Origin: Alphaproteobacteria bacterium
GTDB taxonomy: Bacteria; Pseudomonadota; Alphaproteobacteria; SHVZ01
Assembly: GCA_016869375.1 (NCBI GenBank)
Contig: VGEH01000024.1
Coordinates: 1 to 40,745, forward strand
Direction: 5' to 3'
DNA length: 40,745 nucleotides
The notes beneath the pieces were generated by a model. That model was not told the origin of the DNA. It saw nothing but the letters and a program-made list of their open reading frames with translations, and did no database searches. The position numbers and the translations under genes were made by a program. Position 1 is the first letter of the stretch; every line of letters begins with the position of its first letter. Positions 1 through 7,615 of the stretch are shown here, in pieces.

Positions 1-2
1 AG

Positions 3-77
3 TGGCGCTTCAACACCAGTGACCCATCCAAGCAACTAACCCAGATCAAACAATGGGTTAAGCGTCATCTCAGGTAG
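3..77 (+). pseudogene. C-terminal fragment of an unrecognised protein, possibly a transposase
   Basis: An open frame enters from the left edge and ends at a TAG at 75-77. It encodes about 24 residues rich in Lys/Arg and Trp, ending in QWVKRHLR. I cannot name the family. About 10 bases after the stop is the motif CTGGGACAGCCCC (82-94), and right after it a different, 5'-truncated gene begins. A basic C-terminus, a GC content lower than the rest of the window and an abrupt join to a broken gene are what the end of an insertion sequence looks like, but no transposase motif is visible in so short a piece. Confidence 0.3.
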
Positions 78-97
78 TTATCTGGGACAGCCCCTTA

Positions 98-487
98 AAG
101 TTTAAAAGGCCGAACTTGCGAGGCAGCATTAAACAATCCTTCGGAGACAACATTTACCACAAAAGCGCTCGGACCGGAGAATGGATCCAAGAGAATTCGC
201 ACCACAGTTTCACGGATGGCACTCCCAATCCCCGCAACATTCGGAACGATACGCAAACTGACCGGATGTTACTGGGTCAACGCTTCACCTACTGGGGAGC
301 GGACGCGCCTAGAATACCTTCTAGATTTCGTGACTTTGACGGCCACGACATCTGCGCCGGACGAGGACACAGGAGTAACTTCCCTCCGGAGATGATCGAA
401 GAGTTCCTAAATTGGTATCACTCCTTGGGAGAAGAAGGGTGTATTGGCCTTCCCTGTGAGTGGACACCACGGAAAGGACGAAGGTGA
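98..487 (+). pseudogene. 5'-truncated Nmad2-like protein (nucleotide-modification-associated domain 2), C-terminal part
   Basis: The frame is open from 62 and reads like a protein from about 98 (KFKRPNLRGSIKQ), then GDNIYH, a GEWIQENSHHS stretch, a DTQTDR segment, an aromatic YWGADAPRIP segment and DICAGRGHR before a Trp-rich end. From memory this resembles the C-terminal half of Nmad2 proteins, which are associated with DNA base modification; I cannot search to confirm it. A TTG at 116 could formally start a 123-residue product, but the family-like sequence begins before it, so the N-terminal half is missing. The break coincides with the possible insertion-sequence end at about 82-97. Composition is less GC-rich than the downstream genes, which fits a transferred and decaying accessory gene. 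Confidence 0.5.
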
Positions 488-519
488 GCGTGTATGAGAA
501 TGCGTCGCGAAGACACGCT
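487..519 (+). terminator. stem-loop just after the Nmad2-like fragment
   Basis: AGCGTGT (487-493) pairs with ACACGCT (513-519), giving a perfect 7-bp stem around a 19-base loop that starts at the last base of the stop codon. There is no T-tract, so it is at best a weak or Rho-assisted terminator. The rest of the gap to 567 shows nothing else. Confidence 0.25.
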
Positions 520-567
520 ACTTGGATAGGGATACTGCGCGGCTGAACGGGAATCAGGTGCATCGTT

Positions 568-1323
568 TTGAATTTTCCCGTCGTGGCTACCCTTAGCGGG
601 GTCGCCATCGTCACCGGCGGAGGCCGCGGCATCGGGCGAGCCATCGCGATCGGGCTCGGCCGCCGGGGCGCATCCGTCCTCGTCAGCTATGCCGGCAACC
701 ATGAGGCAGCGGCGGAAACCGTCGCCGCCATCGAGTCTGCCGGCGGCAAGGCACTTAGGGTGCAGGAGAGGCTGGACGGCGAGGCGTCGATTAAGCGCCT
801 GTTCGATGCGGCGATCGAGGCGTTCGGGCGCGTCGACATCCTCGTCAACAACGCGGCGATCGCGCGCTTCGCGCCGGTCGCGACATTCACCGAGGCCGAG
901 TTCGATGCCACGGTCGCAGTCAACATGAAGGCGCCGTTCTTTGCCTTAAGAGAGGCGGCGAAGCGCATGGAGGATGGCGGGCGGATCGTCTCGATCTCGG
1001 CGGCGATGACCACGGTCGGGCGGCCGAACACGATCCTCTATGCCGGCACCAAGGCGGCGCTCGAGCAGTTCTCGCTCGCCGCGGCGAAGGAGCTGGGGCA
1101 TCGCGGCATCACCGTCAATGTCGTCTCGCCCGGCGCCACCGAGACCGAGCTCTATTTCGGCCTCTCGACCGAGGCCTCGCGCGCCGAGGCGGCGAAGCGC
1201 TCGCCCTTCGGGCGCATCGGCAAGCCTGAGGACATCGCCGATGTCGTGGTCTTCCTCTGCAGCGAGGAGGCGCGCTGGCTCTCGGGCCAGGTGATCGTCG
1301 CCAATGGCGGCGCGATCGGGTGA
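568..1323 (+). CDS. Short-chain dehydrogenase/reductase (SDR), 251 aa
   Basis: Classical SDR of normal length. Visible signatures are the nucleotide-binding TGGGRGIG (residues 16-23), NNAA (94-97), a serine in VSISAA (141-146), the catalytic Tyr158-x3-Lys162 (YAGTK) and the NVVSPGATET loop (184-193). It should be a cytoplasmic NAD(P)H-dependent oxidoreductase of the FabG-like group; the substrate cannot be read from sequence. The start is uncertain: TTG at 568 has an AGGTG seven bases upstream, while GTG at 583 lacks a ribosome-binding site. It is the first gene with the high GC and codon use of the rest of the window, so it marks the inner edge of the accessory region. It seems to be transcribed alone. 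Confidence 0.88.
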   Translation: MNFPVVATLSGVAIVTGGGRGIGRAIAIGLGRRGASVLVSYAGNHEAAAETVAAIESAGGKALRVQERLDGEASIKRLFDAAIEAFGRVDILVNNAAIARFAPVATFTEAEFDATVAVNMKAPFFALREAAKRMEDGGRIVSISAAMTTVGRPNTILYAGTKAALEQFSLAAAKELGHRGITVNVVSPGATETELYFGLSTEASRAEAAKRSPFGRIGKPEDIADVVVFLCSEEARWLSGQVIVANGGAIG

Positions 1324-1327
1324 ATCT

Positions 1328-1346
1328 GCTATGCTTTTCGCATAGC
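1328..1346 (+). terminator. perfect 7-bp hairpin between the SDR and nucleotidyltransferase genes
   Basis: GCTATGC (1328-1334), loop TTTTC, GCATAGC (1340-1346). It begins five bases after the SDR stop codon. No T-run follows. It may act as a Rho-assisted terminator or mRNA 3' end, or as an operator for the next gene, whose ATG lies 26 bases downstream. Confidence 0.4.
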
Positions 1347-1372
1347 CGGCCGCCCTACGGTTCCCGATCGCC

Positions 1373-1693
1373 ATGCCGACCCGTCGCCGAACCAGCCTGG
1401 ACCGAGACGCGATTCTCCGCCGCCTGCGCGAGAGCCAGGCCCTGCTCGACCGCTATTCGGTCGTGCGCGTCGGCCTGTTCGGCTCCTACGCCACGGGCAC
1501 GGCAAAGCCCAAGAGCGATATCGATCTGCTCGTCGCGTTCGACGATCCGACCTACGACAATTTCCTCGGGCTCTCCCGGGCGCTCGAAAAACTGTTCGGC
1601 CGCAAGGTCGAGATCATCACGCCCGAAGGCCTCGACAGCATCCGCGTGCGCTCGATCTCGGAGAGCATCCGGCAGTCGCTGACCTATGTCTAA
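1373..1693 (+). CDS. MNT-type minimal nucleotidyltransferase (MntA-like), 106 aa
   Basis: Small pol-beta-fold nucleotidyltransferase. The signature GLFGSYATG is followed by KSDIDLLV (residues about 38-56), giving the GS motif and the paired Asp metal ligands (DID), with a further acidic strand around KVEIITPEG. MNT proteins of this size commonly act as antitoxins that AMPylate a partner HEPN toxin. No HEPN gene is visible within 1 kb on either strand: the next ORF is a membrane protein. So this is an orphan, either a remnant of a toxin-antitoxin pair or a stand-alone enzyme. All catalytic residues I would expect are present. No strong ribosome-binding site precedes the ATG. Confidence 0.8.
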   Translation: MPTRRRTSLDRDAILRRLRESQALLDRYSVVRVGLFGSYATGTAKPKSDIDLLVAFDDPTYDNFLGLSRALEKLFGRKVEIITPEGLDSIRVRSISESIRQSLTYV

Positions 1694-1766
1694 GCGCGGC
1701 GATGCCGAGCTGACGCTACGCTAGCAGGCGGCGGAGACTATCGGTGAGGAAAGCAGGGATCGCCCC

Positions 1767-2117
1767 ATGACATGGTCGTCGCGCCTGTCCCGATGGCTCG
1801 CCGGGGTCTTCGGCATCCTCGCCTTCTGCGCCCTGATGATCGGGGGAATGCAGCTCATCCCGATAGGCGCGCCCCATGGCCTGCCCGGGGCCATTTCATT
1901 CATCGGGCTGGTCTGGTTCTTCGTCGCCGCGAACATCACGCTTCTCGTCGCGATCGCGCATCAGGCGAGGCCGAAGGAACATCGGCGCACCCTTCGATGG
2001 ATCCTTTATTTCGGCATCGCCAACTGCGTTTATTCCGTCCTGCTGTACTCGGCGGAGATCGTGGGAGATCTGACTTATCTGAGCATCGTGACGGCGCCCC
2101 TCTCGCTGTTTGGCTAG
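1767..2117 (+). CDS. Small integral membrane protein of unknown function, 116 aa
   Basis: No recognised family. Four hydrophobic segments are visible: about residues 9-27, 39-64 (possibly one long or kinked helix), 78-93 and 96-114. A basic loop (residues 66-77, HQARPKEHRRTL) sits between the second and third and would face the cytoplasm. A GAGGAAAG purine stretch lies about 15 bases before the ATG, a little far for a ribosome-binding site. The codon pattern is coding-like and the hydrophobic organisation is lost in other frames, which supports a real gene. It converges with the small minus-strand gene at 2119-2268, with one base between the stops. Confidence 0.55.
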   Translation: MTWSSRLSRWLAGVFGILAFCALMIGGMQLIPIGAPHGLPGAISFIGLVWFFVAANITLLVAIAHQARPKEHRRTLRWILYFGIANCVYSVLLYSAEIVGDLTYLSIVTAPLSLFG

Positions 2118-2118
2118 G

Positions 2119-2268
2119 CTACGGCGCCAGCATCCGCGCGCGTTCGCGCTCCAGCGCGGCAAGGCTCTCCTGGTAAACTGCGATGCCATGCCGCTCGCGG
2201 ATGCGTGCGAGCGCACGGTTCGTTGCGTGGCGCAGGAGCCAGGCGAAGATCTGATCGAGAACTTTCAT
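2119..2268 (-). CDS. Small conserved-looking protein of unknown function, 49 aa
   Basis: The open frame extends upstream to 2427, but that part is only the translation of the inverted repeat. I place the start at the ATG whose complement is 2266-2268 because a clear GGGAGG lies six bases upstream. The product begins MKVLDQIFAWLLRHATNRAL and continues as a charged amphipathic helix with many Arg/Glu residues, ending ERERARMLAP. No signal peptide or cysteine motif is present. I do not recognise the family. The good ribosome-binding site and helical composition favour a real small protein; the small size keeps confidence moderate. Confidence 0.45.
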   Translation of the reverse strand: MKVLDQIFAWLLRHATNRALARIRERHGIAVYQESLAALERERARMLAP

Positions 2269-2302
2269 ATTGTCCTCCCGACAGCGGAGTCTCGCGGCCT
2301 CC

Positions 2303-2397
2303 CCCCACCCCAACCCTCCCCCACAAAGGGGGGAGGGAGTAAGAGGAGCGCCGCCTCGTATCCCCTCCCCCCTTGGTGGGCGAGGGTTAGGGTGGGG
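2303..2397. repeat. Long imperfect inverted repeat (intergenic palindromic repeat element)
   Basis: The 30-base arms at 2303-2332 and 2368-2397 are reverse complements with about four mismatches, separated by 35 bases. Translated, either strand gives the meaningless PHPNPPPQRGEG-type peptide that is often mis-annotated as a protein in GC-rich proteobacteria. RNA from either strand would fold into a very stable hairpin, so it could act as a bidirectional terminator between the small minus-strand gene and the CoA-transferase operon. Confidence 0.75.
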
Positions 2398-2408
2398 GGT
2401 CGGGATGA

Positions 2409-2426
2409 TGCAGAAAAAAATCTGCA
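2409..2426. promoter_or_regulatory. AT-rich dyad in the leader of the CoA-transferase operon
   Basis: TGCAGA (2409-2414), six A's, TCTGCA (2421-2426): a perfect 6-bp dyad around an A-tract, a shape common for operators. A TTGACG at 2445-2450 and a TTGACA at 2464-2469 lie downstream and could be -35 hexamers, but I see no convincing -10 partner. The remainder of 2398-2602 shows no gene; short frames there have no support. Confidence 0.3.
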
Positions 2427-2602
2427 CTCTGCGGAAAATTATCCTTGACGAGAGAGCCTTGTTTTGACAGGATCGCCGCTACTGGTCAGAGGTGCCGCCG
2501 CCGGGCACCCCGCCCCAAAAACCGACAGAGGAAAGGACGAGAATGCAGTAGGACTGCCGCGGAAACCCTGTCGTCTTCCCGCTCCCAACCGGAACCCCCT
2601 TG

Positions 2603-3766
2603 ATGAAGCCCTCCGCCGTATCCGGCCCGCTCTCGGGCATCACCGTCATCGACCTCTCGCGCATCCTCGCCGGGCCCTACTGCACGCTGATGATGGCGGA
2701 GCTGGGCGCGCGCGTGATCAAGGTCGAGGCGCCGGCCAAGGGCGACGATGCGCGCGAATACGGTCCCTTCGTGAAGGGCCGCTCCGCCTATTTCATGTCG
2801 GTCAACCGCGGCAAGGAGTCGATCGTCCTCGACCTCAAGAAGCCCGCCGACCGCACCGTATTCGAGAAGCTGCTCGGCCAGGCCGATGTGCTGGTCGAGA
2901 ATTTCCGCCCCGGCACGATGGAGAAGCTGGGCTATGGCTGGGAGGCGCTGCATCCCAAATACCCGAGGCTGATCTATGCCGCGGCGTCGGGCTTCGGCCA
3001 TACCGGGCCGGACTCGCAGCGCCCGGCCTATGACATGGTCGTGCAGGGCATGGGCGGCATCATGAGCGTCACCGGCCATCCCGGCGGGCCGCCGACGCGC
3101 TCGGGCATGTCGATCGGCGATATCGGCGCCGGGCTCTACACCGCGCTCGGCGTCAATGCCGCGCTGTTCGCCAGGTCGCAGAGCGGCGTGGGCTCGAAGG
3201 TCGACATCTCGATGTTCGACTGCCAGCTGGCCCTGCTGGAGAACGCGGCGATGCGCTACTTCGTCTCCGGCAAGGCGCCGGGTCCCTTAGGCGCGCGCCA
3301 TCCCTCGATCACGCCCTTCGAGGCCTTCGACACCGCCACCAACCCGATCATCATCGCCGCCGGCAATGACGGCCTCTTCGTCAAGCTCGCCGAGGCGCTC
3401 GGCCGCCCGGAGATGGCGAAGGATGCGCGCTACCTCACCAACGATCTCCGCAACCAGAATGTCGACGCGCTCAAGGGCGAGATCGAGGCGGTGCTGAAGA
3501 CGCAGCCGGTCGAGCACTGGATGGCGCTGCTCGACAAGGCCGGCATCCCCGCCGGCCCGATCAACACGATGAAGGAGTCGCTCGCCCATCGCCAGGCGGC
3601 GGCGCGCAACATGGTGATCACCATGACCGACCCGGTCTGCGGCGAGATGAAATTCGTCGGCAACCCGGTGAAGGTCTCCGGATACCCCGATCCGAACACC
3701 CGCGCTCCGGCTCCCGATCTCGACGGCAACCGCGCGCAGATCCTGAAAGAACTCGGCGTCGCTTAA
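2603..3766 (+). CDS. Class III (CaiB/BaiF, formyl-CoA-transferase family) CoA-transferase, 387 aa
   Basis: It moves CoA between carboxylic acids through an aspartyl-CoA thioester. Seen here: N-terminal GITVIDLSRILAGPYCT (about residues 12-28), the DVLVENFRPG segment (about 96-105), the catalytic Asp144 in RPAYDMVVQG, and a C-terminal region with GIPAGPIN. Length is normal for the family (about 390-430). A TTG one codon upstream (2600) is possible but the ATG is the better start. It is followed after 13 bases by an aldehyde dehydrogenase and then by an acylase and threonine ammonia-lyase, so it probably opens a catabolic operon. The acid substrate cannot be predicted; oxalate is only one of many options in this family. 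Confidence 0.9.
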   Translation: MKPSAVSGPLSGITVIDLSRILAGPYCTLMMAELGARVIKVEAPAKGDDAREYGPFVKGRSAYFMSVNRGKESIVLDLKKPADRTVFEKLLGQADVLVENFRPGTMEKLGYGWEALHPKYPRLIYAAASGFGHTGPDSQRPAYDMVVQGMGGIMSVTGHPGGPPTRSGMSIGDIGAGLYTALGVNAALFARSQSGVGSKVDISMFDCQLALLENAAMRYFVSGKAPGPLGARHPSITPFEAFDTATNPIIIAAGNDGLFVKLAEALGRPEMAKDARYLTNDLRNQNVDALKGEIEAVLKTQPVEHWMALLDKAGIPAGPINTMKESLAHRQAAARNMVITMTDPVCGEMKFVGNPVKVSGYPDPNTRAPAPDLDGNRAQILKELGVA

Positions 3767-3779
3767 GGAAATCACACGA

Positions 3780-5273
3780 ATGACCAACCAGCTCTCGCCC
3801 AATCTCGATCCCCGCGTGCTCGCCGGCATGCTGTCCGGAAAACACCTCATCGACGGCGCGCTCGTTCCGGCGGCGTCGGGAAAGACCTTCGACGTGGTGA
3901 GCCCGGCGACGCGGGAGGCCGTGGCGAAGGCGGCTTACGGCGAGAAGGCGGATGTCGATCTCGCCGTCGCCGCGGCGAAGAAGGCTCAAAGCAGCTGGTC
4001 GAAGAAATCGGCGCGCGAGCGCGGCAAGCTGATCGCCGAATGCGGGCGCATCCTCGCCGGGCATGTCGAGGAGCTCGGCCGGCTGATCGCGCTCGAGACC
4101 GGCAAGGCGCTCCGCACCGAGAGCCGCGTCGAGGCTTCCGTCCTGGCTGATGCCTTCACCTTCTATGGCGGGCTCGGATCGGAGCTGAAGGGCGAGACCA
4201 TCCCCTTCAACCCGAACATGCTGTCGATGACGGTGGTCGAGCCGATCGGCGTCGTCGGCGCCATCATCCCGTGGAACGTGCCGCTGATGCTGATGGCGCT
4301 CAAGATCGCGCCGGCGATGGTCGCGGGCAATGCGGTGGTGGTGAAGTCGGCCGAGGAAGCGCCGCTCGCGGTCCTTCGCGTCTGCCAGATCCTCAACACC
4401 ATCCTGCCGCCGGGCGTGTTCAACATCCTCTCCGGCATGGGCCCGGAATGCGGCGCGCCGCTGGTCGCGCACAAGGATGTCGGCAAGGTGACCTTCACCG
4501 GTTCCGTGGAAACCGGAAAGATCGTCTACAAGGCCGCGGCGGAAAAGCTGATCCCGGTGACGCTGGAGCTCGGCGGCAAGTCGCCGATGATCGTCATGGG
4601 CGACGCCGATCTCGAGCGCGCCGTCGATGGCGCCGTGGTCGGCATGCGCTTCACCCGCCAGGGCCAGAGCTGCACCGCGGCGTCCCGCATCTTCGTGCAC
4701 GAGTCGATCCACGACGCCTTCGTGCAGAAGCTGAAGGCCAAGGTCGATGCGATGAAGATGGGCGATCCGCTGGACGAGTCCACCGACATCGGCACCATCA
4801 TCTCGACCCAGCAATTCGAGAAGGTGCAGAGCTACATCAAGATCGGCGAAGCGGAGGGCGCCGTCGCCAATCGCTGCTCGCAGAAGCCTTCCGACGGCAA
4901 GCTCAAGGACGGGCTCTATGTGCAGCCGGTGATCTTCACCAATGTGAAGAACGAGAGCCGCGTCGCGCGCGAGGAGATCTTCGGCCCCGTCACCTGCGTC
5001 ATCAAGTTCAAGGAATTCGACGAGGCGATCGCCGCCGCCAACGACACCGAGTACGGTCTCGCCGCCTCGATCTGGACCACGAACCTGAAATGGGCGCTGG
5101 ATGCGACGCGCCGCATCGATGCCGGCCTCGTCCAGGTGAACCAGAACCTCGTGGTCCAGCCCGGCATGTCCTATGGCGGCTTCCGCGCCTCCGGCCTCGG
5201 CAAGGAAGCTTCGCTGGAAGCGATGCTGGAGCATTTCACGCGCAAGAAGATGGTGATGGTGAACCTGCAATAG
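3780..5273 (+). CDS. NAD(P)-dependent aldehyde dehydrogenase, 497 aa
   Basis: Complete ALDH-superfamily enzyme that oxidises an aldehyde to the acid. Catalytic features are all present: Asn166 in IPWNVP, cofactor Lys189 in AVVVKS, the FTGSVETG Rossmann turn (239-246), general base Glu263 in LELGGKSP and nucleophile Cys298 in GQSCTA. The late motif EEIFGPV is also visible. Length is typical. The sequence type is that of betaine-aldehyde/aminoaldehyde and aromatic aldehyde dehydrogenases, but specificity is not readable. The start ATG follows the CoA-transferase stop by 13 bases, so the two are co-transcribed. Together they would turn an aldehyde into an acid that is then activated as a CoA ester. 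Confidence 0.93.
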   Translation: MTNQLSPNLDPRVLAGMLSGKHLIDGALVPAASGKTFDVVSPATREAVAKAAYGEKADVDLAVAAAKKAQSSWSKKSARERGKLIAECGRILAGHVEELGRLIALETGKALRTESRVEASVLADAFTFYGGLGSELKGETIPFNPNMLSMTVVEPIGVVGAIIPWNVPLMLMALKIAPAMVAGNAVVVKSAEEAPLAVLRVCQILNTILPPGVFNILSGMGPECGAPLVAHKDVGKVTFTGSVETGKIVYKAAAEKLIPVTLELGGKSPMIVMGDADLERAVDGAVVGMRFTRQGQSCTAASRIFVHESIHDAFVQKLKAKVDAMKMGDPLDESTDIGTIISTQQFEKVQSYIKIGEAEGAVANRCSQKPSDGKLKDGLYVQPVIFTNVKNESRVAREEIFGPVTCVIKFKEFDEAIAAANDTEYGLAASIWTTNLKWALDATRRIDAGLVQVNQNLVVQPGMSYGGFRASGLGKEASLEAMLEHFTRKKMVMVNLQ

Positions 5274-5296
5274 GGTCTGGGTTTCTAGGGATACAG

Positions 5297-7615
5297 ATGC
5301 GCATCCTCGGCTGGATCCTCGCTGGTCTCTTCGGCCTCGCGCTCGTCGCGGTCGCCGGCGTCGTCACCATGTTCTGGCTCGCCATGCCGAACCATGCGGG
5401 CGAGGTGAAGCTCGACGGACCCTCGGCGCCGATCGCGATCACGCGGGACAAGCGCGGCATTCCCTATATCCGCGCCGCGAACGAGGCCGACGCCGCCTTC
5501 GCCCTCGGCTATGTCCATGCCCAGGACCGCTTCGCGCAGATGGAGATCATGCGCCGCCTCGTCGCCGGCCGGCTCTCCGAGGTCGTCGGCGCGGCGACGA
5601 TCGAATCCGACCGCTTCATGCGCACCCTCGGCCTCGGCCGCCTCGCCGAGGAAGGCGTGAAGAACCTCTCCGCCGACGCGCAGGCGCTGCTCGGCGCCTA
5701 TGCGAAGGGTGTCAATGCGTGGATCGGAAACCAGCGCGTGATGCCGGCGGAACTCCTGCTCAACGGCACGCCCGAGCCCTGGCAGCCGGCGAACACGCTG
5801 ATGTGGGCGCGGCTGATGGCGCTTCAGCTCACCTGGAACTGGCGCGACGAGCTCGCGCGCTTTCGTCTCGCGCAGGTTCTGAGCCCCGACCAGCTCCGCG
5901 ATCTCTTTGACCGCGAGGCCGACGGCCCGCATGTGCCTCTGGCCGCGCTCGATCCGGATCTCGCGAAGAACCTTCTCGCGGCGATCCCGCCCGAGGCAGA
6001 ACCCCGCAGCGCCTCCAACATCTGGGCGCTCGCCGGGTCGCGCACCGAGACCGGCAAGCCGCTCCTCGCCAACGACCCGCATCTGGCGCTCACATTGCCG
6101 AACCTCTGGTACCTCGCGCGCATCGAGATGCCCGACCGCGTCGTCGTCGGCGCCACCGCGCCCGGCGTGCCCTTCACCATCCTCGGCCATAACGGCCGCG
6201 TCGCCTGGGGGATGACCACCACGCAAGCCGATGCCGCCGACCTCTTCGTTCTTCAGGTGACATCGGACGGCCGCTACCTCTCGGTCGACGGTCCCCGCGA
6301 CTTCATCAAGCGCGAGGAAGTCATCATGGTGAAGGGCGGCGAGCCCGTCCGGCTCACCTTGCGCGAAAGCCTGCATGGCCCGGTGATCTCCGACTCCCTG
6401 AAGCGCGTCGCCGCCGAGGGCCAGGCGGTCGCCCTCGCCTCGGCCGCGCTGCAGGCCGACGACCGCACCGCCGACGGCATCCTCCGCATGCTGCGCGCCC
6501 GCTCGATCGAGGAAGCCCGTGCGGCGCTCGCCGATTTCCAGGCTCCGATGCAGAATGTCGGCGTTGCGGATACGGCGGGCCATATCGGCCTCTTCGTCTC
6601 CGGCCGCGTTCCGGCGCGCGACAGCGATGGCTGGATGCCCGCGCAAGCCACCGACCCCGCGCGCGCCTGGAAGGGCTGGCGTGCGGCCGATCCCGACTTC
6701 ACCGTTCTCGATCCGCCCTCCGGTCGCATCATCAACGCCAACAACACGCCGGTCGCCGATCCGCTCGCGCGCGGCTACGGCAACGATTTCGACCCCAGCT
6801 ATCGCGCGCGCCGCATCGCCGAGAAGCTCGACACGCCGCGGAAGGCGACGGCGCGCGACATGGCGGCGCTGCAGAGCGACGTTGTCTCGACCATGGTCAA
6901 GGACGTGCTGCCGATTTTGCTCAAGCTGACGCCGCGTACCGAAGCGAACGCACGCGCGCTCGATCGCCTCGCGGCCTGGGACGGCGAGATGCGCCGCGAC
7001 CGCGGCGAGCCGCTGATCTTCACCGCCTGGTGGCGCCATCTGCTGCACGCGATCTTCGCCGACGAGTTCGGCGAGAGCTGGGGCGAGGTGCTGCCGCGGC
7101 CGGGCGTGGTCGCGCGCGCGCTGACCGAGCGCACCTCCTGGTGCGACGTTCAGCGCACGCCGGCAATCGAGACCTGCCCGGAGAAGCTCGCGCAATCGCT
7201 CGACGAGGCGCTCAAGGATCTTGCGCTTCGCTACGGCCCGAACCCCGACAAGTGGCGCTGGGGCACGGCGCATCGCGCCCGCCTCGCCCATCCCCTGCTC
7301 TCGCGCATCCCGGGCGTCGGCCTCCTGTTCAAGGTCGAGCCCGAGACCGACGGCGACAACTGGACCGTCAACCGCGCGCAGAGCCGGTTGCTCGACAATT
7401 TCGATCCCTATGGCGACGTGCACGGCGCGGGATATCGCGCGGTCTACGATCTCGCCGATCTCGATCGTTCTCTCTTTCAGATGTCTCTCGGCCAGTCGGG
7501 GCATCGCCTCTCGCCGCATTTCTCCGACCTCGCCCGCGCCTGGGCCGACGGCACGCCCTTCGTCATCGGCAAGGAGCCGGAGGGTCCGACCATGACATTG
7601 ACGCTGCGGCCATGA
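5297..7615 (+). CDS. Penicillin acylase family (S45, Ntn-hydrolase) amidohydrolase, 772 aa
   Basis: Precursor of a periplasmic self-cleaving amidohydrolase. A hydrophobic segment at residues 7-29 is a signal peptide or membrane anchor. The alpha-chain region follows (IPYIRAANEADAAFALGYVH, about 55-74), then a spacer and the beta-chain start at Ser240-Asn241 in SASNIWALAG; after autocleavage Ser240 would be the N-terminal nucleophile. LANDPHL (257-263) and the later GHNGRVAWGMT segment also match the family. Such enzymes hydrolyse amide bonds of penicillins, acyl-homoserine lactones or other N-acyl compounds; the substrate here is unknown. The stop overlaps the next start as ATGA at 7612-7615, so translation is coupled to threonine ammonia-lyase. 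A much longer upstream extension of this frame runs through the ALDH gene and is not real. Confidence 0.9.
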   Translation: MRILGWILAGLFGLALVAVAGVVTMFWLAMPNHAGEVKLDGPSAPIAITRDKRGIPYIRAANEADAAFALGYVHAQDRFAQMEIMRRLVAGRLSEVVGAATIESDRFMRTLGLGRLAEEGVKNLSADAQALLGAYAKGVNAWIGNQRVMPAELLLNGTPEPWQPANTLMWARLMALQLTWNWRDELARFRLAQVLSPDQLRDLFDREADGPHVPLAALDPDLAKNLLAAIPPEAEPRSASNIWALAGSRTETGKPLLANDPHLALTLPNLWYLARIEMPDRVVVGATAPGVPFTILGHNGRVAWGMTTTQADAADLFVLQVTSDGRYLSVDGPRDFIKREEVIMVKGGEPVRLTLRESLHGPVISDSLKRVAAEGQAVALASAALQADDRTADGILRMLRARSIEEARAALADFQAPMQNVGVADTAGHIGLFVSGRVPARDSDGWMPAQATDPARAWKGWRAADPDFTVLDPPSGRIINANNTPVADPLARGYGNDFDPSYRARRIAEKLDTPRKATARDMAALQSDVVSTMVKDVLPILLKLTPRTEANARALDRLAAWDGEMRRDRGEPLIFTAWWRHLLHAIFADEFGESWGEVLPRPGVVARALTERTSWCDVQRTPAIETCPEKLAQSLDEALKDLALRYGPNPDKWRWGTAHRARLAHPLLSRIPGVGLLFKVEPETDGDNWTVNRAQSRLLDNFDPYGDVHGAGYRAVYDLADLDRSLFQMSLGQSGHRLSPHFSDLARAWADGTPFVIGKEPEGPTMTLTLRP

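Noticed and set aside
2270-2467. Small proteins with PHPNPPPQRGEG-like sequence on both strands
   Set aside because: They are translations of the inverted repeat at 2303-2397.
4271-5296. Open frame extending the penicillin acylase upstream through the aldehyde dehydrogenase gene to 1114 codons
   Set aside because: It is the +2 shadow of the ALDH gene, full of Arg/Gly/Ala, with no family motifs. The acylase has its own ATG with signal peptide at 5297.
3618-7519. Antisense open frames of 550 and 744 codons
   Set aside because: They mirror well-identified plus-strand genes; Arg/His/Asp-rich composition and absence of motifs show them to be products of high third-position GC.
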